Program-made: the position numbers and the translations under genes
Assembly: GCF_010183535.1 (NCBI RefSeq)
Contig: NC_071332.1
Span: forward strand, 9,486,001 to 9,550,000
Source of the DNA: Caenorhabditis remanei
Lineage: Eukaryota; Nematoda; Chromadorea; Rhabditida; Rhabditidae
DNA length: 64,000 nucleotides
Reading direction: 5' to 3'
Notes under the pieces: model-generated
Seen by the model: the letters and a program-made list of their open reading frames with translations, nothing else
The model's database searches: none
What the model was told of the DNA's origin: nothing
Part shown: positions 57,278 through 64,000 of the stretch, piece after piece
Numbering within the stretch: position 1 is the first letter of the stretch
Layout: the number at the start of each line of letters is the position of its first letter

Positions 57278-60200
57278 ATCAAAAGATATTCGGCTTCTTT
57301 TTTTGGGAATAAATATGTGTTATTTGGTCTCAAAATGTTCTTCCGTATGTCTTTGAGATGAAGAATATTAGATTCATTTAGTTTTGCAACACTGTCTTAT
57401 TCGATCTTTCATTTCCAGTCTGCAAACACAATTGTACGGCTCTTTGATACTCCAAGAATAAAATATGGCACTTGCTTTTGTAAAGTACATATGTATCTAC
57501 TCTTCAACTATTCACTTTAAAAGCCATTGCGCATTGATCTATATTTGTGCAGGCGATACGTATGTTCTCTCCTCTAATCTGGAAAAGTGAAGAAAAACCA
57601 AATCTGTTCAAACATATTATCATTAATCTTGACGCCAACCTCCTGAAATAGATAATCTGCATAGAAGAAAGTGTGTCTCTTTGACTCGAAACTTGACATT
57701 CAATGTGCTCTCCACACCAATATATTTTCCCCTCTTATTCTTTTTCAAACCACAAACACGTCGACATCTAACCACATAATCCTTGAATACTTTGTGTCGT
57801 GAAGGAGGCTGTACTCTCAAAAAACTCTCTCTTCCATCTCTGATTGTCTCTCTCCCGGTTGCAATCAAAACAAGAACTCATATGTCTTATGTTTTTAAAA
57901 ACGGGAGTGTAGTAGGTCTGAGAGAAAGAGTAGAAGCGGCTCAAGGTGAAAAACGTTTTTTTGTTGTTTTTCTTTGTTCCTCATTTCACACCACCTGCTG
58001 TCCCCTTTTCCCTCCTGATGTTTTTTTGTTTCTTTTTAATGGGAAATATTTTTGATCAGTGAGAGAACATATTGAAGTCAGTTGATGATCTAGCATCTAT
58101 TTTGAATCATTTGAACTTGCTTTTCCAGTCAGATGTCCTGCAGGATACCTTCTGATTCGACCCCGATCAGTTCCAAACTTCTGAAATCCTGGATTACTTT
58201 GTGAAATCCGAAAAAGATGAATTCCTTCTGATCTACTCTTGTTTTCCCTTCGAAATAGAAAACGTGCACTCCGCCCAATTTCCTGTTAAGCTTTGAACTC
58301 CATACTAGATATCTCTATTTTCGGATTTCTCCTCATTTTCTGACATTTATTCGCATTGCCAAACCAAATCCATTTGTGAATGAATGTACCTTAATCCTCG
58401 AAATGTATTTAGTTCCGCGTCATAATCCTCGCATTCTTTTTCCGAAAACAAAAACCTAAGAAACGAAATGTATGATGTGTATACACCTCCAAACCAATAA
58501 AAAATGATGCAGCATTTCTCGAGATTTAGTTCTATATCTTTTTCTTTTTTCCCCTTCTCTTTTCCTATTTTTCACCGGAAATACATTATCATGTCTTAAC
58601 ACGATTCGGAAAATATAAAATATTCGTTGTCTTCTGATTTCAAGAATTTTCTAGAATGTCTCTCTTTCTTATTTTTCATTTGTGTTGTCTCCCCACTGGC
58701 TCTGATGTTTTGATTACAATTATTACGAGTGAAATGGAGTATTTCGAACAAGTAAAATTAGACATAGAACTCAAAATATGTTGTTAAGCAACAAGAGAGC
58801 GAGAGATAGAAAATAGGTGATTCTTGTTTTAGAAGAGTCTGCTCCGCCCATTTTCTGACGAGAGTATTCTTTGGAGAGAGAACATTTTCATTTCCCCTTC
58901 ACAGAAGACGTGATATATACGCGTAATAAGTGCAATGCCAAGTTTGATAAAAGTTAATTTTAGTATCTCTGTTCGTAGAATGTTATTTACGGGTAGTAAC
59001 GGAATGGACCTATTCCAAAAAGTCATTTCTGTGAGAACATTTTGCATCTTTTTGGGTGCCTTTTATGACTATCATTCGAAGGATATCAGTGGTGTTGGCA
59101 AAATGAGTGTTGTTATTCGAATTATTCGATAGACTCATTTCCAAATAGAAACTTAACATTCCCAATAATCAGTTACTCAAAAAACTGCATGAATTTATTC
59201 AACATCTGTTCAAACATGAACATGTCTTTGACACAAAGAAAAACTGAAGTTCTACCAAGAACATGTGCTTCTTATTCCGTCGCAACATCTGTTCGACAAA
59301 CTTTTTGGGGGTCAGTTTCTGTCTCATTCCACTTTTTGTCTCCTTCTGTCATGTCCATGCTAGACTTTCGAAGTTAGGTATAGTAGTGGAGGTACTGCTC
59401 AAATAACAACGGATAGGGTTTCCAAATCTCAAATATTCATCGTTCTTCAAAAACGATGAGTTGAATAGTTCTGAGAGTTTGACAATACTCACCATCGAGA
59501 TGTTTTGACCTTTTGAATAGACGATTTCGCAAATATTGAAAGTTCATAGATGGTAAACAGTATGCATCATAATCACATTTATCAACTCTTTAGTTCACAA
59601 AATAATTATTGTGCTTAGTCACCTTTGCTCTGTCTTCATTTTTTACACTCAACTCGTTCTTCTTCTCTTTTCTCTTTTTTTTCTTCGGGACTCCATCCAT
59701 TCCAATGTTTGAATGTATCGACCGTTTGAGCTCAAAGTTCTCAATTGTCGCCCTAGCATCAATTCATATCCCGTGTCATTCTTTTTCTCACTCTCTTCTT
59801 TTTTCTCGTTCTGCGACCATCATCATTGTCACAATCTCTTCTCTGAATCTGAATTCCATCGGCCGCCGTCCCTCCTCTATCCGTCCTCTTCCCACTTGTC
59901 CCAACTGTTTTTTCTTCTTCCTCTGATGATGATGATGCTTTGGCCGGCAAAGAGAAACGGAAAAGAAAAGAAACAAGAAACATGTATCACCACGTCTCTG
60001 AGTGTTGTATGCCTGTGTGCGTGTGTGATGTTTCTTTGCGACCAACGTTTTCCTTTCGTTTTTGATAACAATTCCGTGGAGCGGACGGCGAGAGAAACAT
60101 GTACAAAACATAAGTGAATGTATTGAGAATGTGACAAGACCGGAGGACGAACTGCTCTTTTTCTCTCCTTTTAGTTTTCATTGGTTGCTGCTGCTGGTGG

Positions 60201-61501
60201 TGTGCTTTCATACATGTTATTGCAGGTTTTGGACGTTTTCGACATCTAGACGAGATGAGAGTTGACCTGCATTGTCAGAACGAATACCCTAGTTTAAAGT
60301 TCGACGCTGTTCGCAAGATAAGCAATTTTCTGCAAACTGTAAAGTTTAGAGAAGATTCATGATGTTAACAATGCAATAGTTTAGTGTAATAATCGGAAGA
60401 AAGTTTTAATATGTAGCATAGAAACTTTGAAGAGAGTGAAGAAAAAAACGAGTACGGAGATGGAGATCACTTTTATTTTAGTACAGGAATACCTCACAAC
60501 TGGGAATGCTACTGGATACAGATTCCGGAGGTGTCTATTCCGAGAGTTCTGAACTTTAGACCCTAGTGAATGAACTCAGAATATCGAGTATTTTCCCTGA
60601 ATTCCTGAACATCTCTTTTACTAGTTTTCTCCACATGTTATTCCTTTTCCCAGTTCTCAATTTAGTATTTCCACCTACGTTGTTGCGAATTCTTATCATG
60701 ATCTAATTCGGAAATAGCATCATGTTTCCCTATTTTTCATTATATGTTTACTATCACCGGTCGAAGTGTTGTAAACATCTGAAAGTTTTGAAAATCCCTG
60801 GTAGTTCGCTTCCGTACATATCTATTTTTCTTGTGTTCCCCGATGAATCTTCCCGGTCTTTGAATTTTGGTACATTTGGCGGATAGTTACAGTAAGACTG
60901 AAGAAGAAGAAGAAGTGGTTGTGAGTAAAGACTAAACAGAAGACGAAGATACTTTTGTAAAATGCCAAACTATCAAGAACCTGAAGATGTCAAGGGTATA
61001 TCCTTTTATTTTTATTCTATCTATATAAAATCATATCTATTTGTCTCAAAAGTGCGAACACTATTTCTTAAACTATGCGTTACCATTTATTTTACCTACA
61101 CTCAAACACACTCAACAGTGTGGTCAAAGGGGTGTCAAAAAGAATGTGATTAGAATAGACACCACACAAAGTGAAGGTACACAGTCATCAATCACAACGA
61201 ACTCTCTTCACTACTCCGGTGATCTTTTCCGCGGGTTCGGCGGTTCTCCATCTTCTTCTCATCATCGTGCTTATCACCCTTATCACCTCTCCATTGTTAC
61301 AACAATGTCTCTTCTTCCACCCACAATATCTATCATTTTTCTTTTTTTCTTTTTTTGCGTTTTCCGATTGTCTTTATATTGATACGTCCATAAATGCATC
61401 GGTTTTCGGTGTGTATTCATGTGTTGTTGTTCCTATTCGAACTGAACTTTCTTCTCTTTTCTTTCGAATATTATTTCCCTTCTTCCAGCTTCTAAACTCC
61501 T
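57278..61501. other. 4.2 kb mostly gene-free region
   Basis: AT-rich and pyrimidine-rich DNA with many chance open frames, including CT-rich tracts around 59600-59930. Apart from a weak candidate exon pair at 60962-61310, I see nothing coding. Confidence 0.4.
60962..61310 (+). CDS. Possible small single-pass membrane protein
   Basis: A short exon (60962-60988, MPNYQEPED, donor GTCAAG) can join in phase to a downstream exon from 61159. That exon reads a polar N-terminal stretch followed by a convincing helix (VIFSAGSAVLHLLLIIVLIT, then LITS). Codons in the helix (ATC, CTT, CTC, TCC) look like nematode coding usage rather than random AT-rich DNA. The end of the frame is unclear: it runs on to 61542 and overlaps the next gene. 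This could instead be a chance frame. Confidence 0.25.
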
Positions 61502-63838
61502 ATGGTACCTATCGTTTTTCCAACACTTCTTCCCGACGCTGACCCGAATCTTGTAGAATTCTGTGTAAGCAGAGAATCTCTGATCTCTTAGCTAATCTGA
61601 CCTTTGGCATTTCAGAAGAATCTACTGTTCGCAAGTCATCACAAAGAGTGTACCACTGCTTCGGAACTGCTGCAAAAAGTTGTTGCACTCAAGTGTATCC
61701 AAGACAACAACACAATGAGGTACGTGGTTTTTTGAACTGTTTTGTATTCCACGAAGTTTAAATTAGCAAAACGAGCGTCATCATTCTCTTCTTATCACTC
61801 GGTTCGTCAAGAAAAAGGGGAGACGGACAAATCAAGAAAGAGAATTAAAAATCATATGACACATAGATACAGACGACTCGAACTGTTCTATAAATCAAAC
61901 TGTTGTCCGCTTTTATTTGATTTTAAATTGTGTTTTTCGGGAAAATAAGAGAATAGGACAGTTGAATAGAAAACAGAACTGATAACCAACAATAAGAAAA
62001 GTTCACATGAATCTGTACCATTCAATTTCAAGCGGAAGAAAACAGATACATTTTGTTCGAAAAAAGAGAAAACAGAGAGAGATGAAAAATAGAAAGTTTC
62101 TGCTGGAGGGGAAGTAAAAGTTTCGATTACATACCTTAAAACCTGTAATAATCAGCGACAAACGATCGGTTTCGAAGACGAATATCGGTATCAGCAGATA
62201 TCATATTTTACACGCCCTGACAAGAGAAAAGGCGAACACTCAGGTCTTTTGAAAATGACCAGAGATCATGGAATATCAGAAGAAGTCTTTGATCAACGTA
62301 TGTGTGAATTATAAGATAAGATTCAGACTGTTACAGCTCTGCATGCAGCAGCTCCGCTCCGCCCGTTTCTTCTCAGCCATCTTGCTCATCAGCCGAACAA
62401 TCGTCGCCGTCCCCAATGGACACTTCTGATCCAGATGAGCAAGAAACTCACTCTTTCACTGATACTCCAGTCTTCTTCAATTCTATGACTGCCGTCCTCA
62501 ACAATCTTAACAAAACTGGAGTAGATTCAATAGTTGCCGAAGGAATTGCTTTGGATAGACTCTGCTCTCCAAGTGCTAATCCATTGAGTTTCATGTCCAA
62601 AGTGGTCATAAACGGAGTGGAGATTTGCCCAGTTGATGATGTGACATCTAACTTCGTAAAGAATGTCTTGAAGAGACTTCATGTACGTGTATTCCTAAAA
62701 TAGATAATGGCTTATTCCAGTACTTTCAGGATCATGAAAATTTCACAGTTGACGGTGCGCCATATCCATTCGATGTCAAGTCATCACTTCGCTACTCGGA
62801 ACATCTTCATTCTCAAATTCCTCCACTCGGGGTTAGTTGTTTTCTTCTCTTATTTTTAACTTTTTATGGGTTTCAGACCATTAACCCACCACACGTGGCT
62901 CACGAGCAATCAATCACTTTCGCAGCAATGGCAAGATTTATGGCAATGCATGAAATCGTGGGTTTTTTGTTGGTATTTCCATTTACAAACTCTCATATAT
63001 TTTTCAGAACATCGACTTAAAATTGATTTTCCCCGTGGAGAGTCACTTGCTCGACGAGCACGCCTACTACTCGGCACTCTTCTGGACCTACCGAGAGGCG
63101 TTCAAATCGTTTTATTATCCAAAGATGCCTGCGCCTCTTCCACAACCATTCCAGCTGACGGTAATGAACTTCTCTCGCCGTCTCTTGATAAGCAGCTGTT
63201 AATTTTCAGCCAGCAGAGCGTCAGATGCTTTGCCGCTACTGGAACTCTGGTAATCGCCACGTCACGGCGTCGGAATGCATGCTTCTCTCAAGAAGATGCC
63301 CGAGTTTGGCTCCGCACCAAGTCTACGGGTTCTTCGATAAACGTCGTAGACGTACATACAATAAGTATCGGTCAGTCTAATTCACATGGAAGAACTTTCA
63401 AAACTTCTTATTTACAGCGGTCTCAGAGACGAGGAAACCTTGGCATTGGAGACCACTCAAGTCTGGAGAAAACTGAGAGAAATGAAGCAGAATGGGAATG
63501 ATGAGGATAGTGGGGACGAGGATGATGCGCTCTTCCAGAGAGAAATTTTATCGGTAAATTTTATTCATAGATTTTCAATATAATATGTGTTCTAATTTCA
63601 GAAAGAAGACACTGCTAAACTAGAAGTTCTTTGGCAGTTGGGTCATCGTAAACCTAGTCGTAATGAATGCGAACTTCTTGCCGCTGATCTTTACATTGAA
63701 AGTGGAGAACAAGTAATATATTCAATAATCTGAAAGTCCATATGACCTCGATCATTTCAGATCTTCGCCTACTTTGAGGATCGCCGTTGGCATGATGAAT
63801 ATCAAAACCGCAAGCGTGCTAGCTCCTCCAGAAAATGA
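61502..63838 (+). CDS. Atypical protein with two homeodomain-like repeats
   Basis: Ten exons (61502-61564, 61616-61719, 62337-62682, 62721-62831, 62877-62957, 63008-63160, 63210-63370, 63418-63553, 63602-63712, 63761-63838) join in frame to 447 residues. The N-terminal two thirds are an unrecognised helical region (VEFCKKNLLFASHHKECTTA, RLCSPSANPLSFMSKVVING). Two homeodomain-like repeats follow: PAERQMLCRYWNSGNRHVTA...APHQVYGFFDKRRRR at about 318-370, and KEDTAKLEVLWQLGHRKPSR...GEQIFAYFEDRRWHDEY at about 390-440. Both keep the helix 1 L..W core and Phe49 and Arg53. Trp48 is Phe or Tyr, and Asn51 is Lys or Asp. An acidic linker (GNDEDSGDEDDA) separates them. It could belong to the atypical nematode homeobox genes (for instance HOCHOB-containing ceh genes). 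The exon 4 acceptor has two in-frame options 9 nt apart. Confidence 0.72.
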
Positions 63839-64000
63839 TATATCCATCCATCTCCAACAGCCATAATAATAATTTTTACTTCTCCATCTACTTTTCCTGC
63901 TTTTTCGCGTATATAACTTTTTCCGCTTTTCAAACTGTGTTCACTGGACACATATCCATTTCTCCGAATGTGTACACCCCCGTTTTAATGATCTTCCTTT
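63839..64000. other. 3' UTR of the last gene
   Basis: Pyrimidine-rich sequence after the stop codon of the double homeodomain-like gene. No canonical AATAAA; variants such as AATAAT occur just after the stop. Confidence 0.4.

Noticed and set aside
59600..60265. Several overlapping 100-codon frames on both strands
   Set aside because: All are low-complexity translations of CT-rich DNA; none carries a recognisable motif or consistent splicing.
1..64000. CRISPR arrays, bacterial operons, phage or IS elements
   Set aside because: No regular spaced repeats, no Shine-Dalgarno-type gene starts; introns and spliceosomal signals throughout show nuclear nematode DNA.

Overview
The window is nematode nuclear DNA, almost certainly from a Caenorhabditis species of the elegans supergroup. 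It is AT-rich, has short introns (about 45-60 nt) ending in TTTCAG, and has splice acceptors just before many start codons, as expected for trans-splicing. Its gene content matches what I recall of the C. elegans chromosome V interval carrying ncx-2, ceh-33 and ceh-34 (cosmid C10G8). I assembled gene models by hand from splice signals; most close in frame over all exons.

Layout. 0.3-2.0 kb: a decayed tandem cluster of secreted Kunitz/cysteine-rich genes on the minus strand, one chimeric and one frameshifted. 2.4-14.6 kb: a 12 kb gene-free stretch of pyrimidine-rich and AT-rich DNA upstream of the next gene. 14.6-19.9 kb: a complete Na+/Ca2+ exchanger (ncx-2 orthologue). 21.1-23.5 kb: a TIL-type protease inhibitor and two more Kunitz/cysteine-rich secreted proteins. 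23.7-30.7 kb: two SIX-class homeobox genes on the minus strand, orthologues of ceh-33 and ceh-34. 31.1-33.4 kb: a CCDC9-like coiled-coil gene (minus). 34.6-40.2 kb: a 5.6 kb DNA transposon of the CACTA/Mirage/Chapaev (CMC) type that has inserted into, and split, a tRNA-Gln(UUG) gene. It has a 10-bp terminal inverted repeat, a 2-bp target duplication, a transposase and a second protein. 41.1-45.8 kb: three srg-type chemoreceptor genes, the third with a perfect 54-bp foldback in an intron its paralogues lack. 45.8-50.0 kb: mostly gene-free.

50.0-57.3 kb: five plus-strand genes. At least three have a SIX-domain-like N-terminal half followed by a homeodomain-like half in which the recognition-helix residues are progressively lost. 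They look like rapidly evolving relatives of the neighbouring ceh-33/ceh-34 genes and are the best candidate for something undescribed. 61.5-63.8 kb: a gene with two further atypical homeodomain-like repeats, both lacking the invariant Asn51.

Together the window holds a conserved developmental core (ncx-2, ceh-33, ceh-34, CCDC9-like) surrounded by fast-evolving material: secreted inhibitors, chemoreceptors, a young transposon and a series of degenerate homeodomain genes. Family assignments rest on motifs read by eye; no database search was possible.
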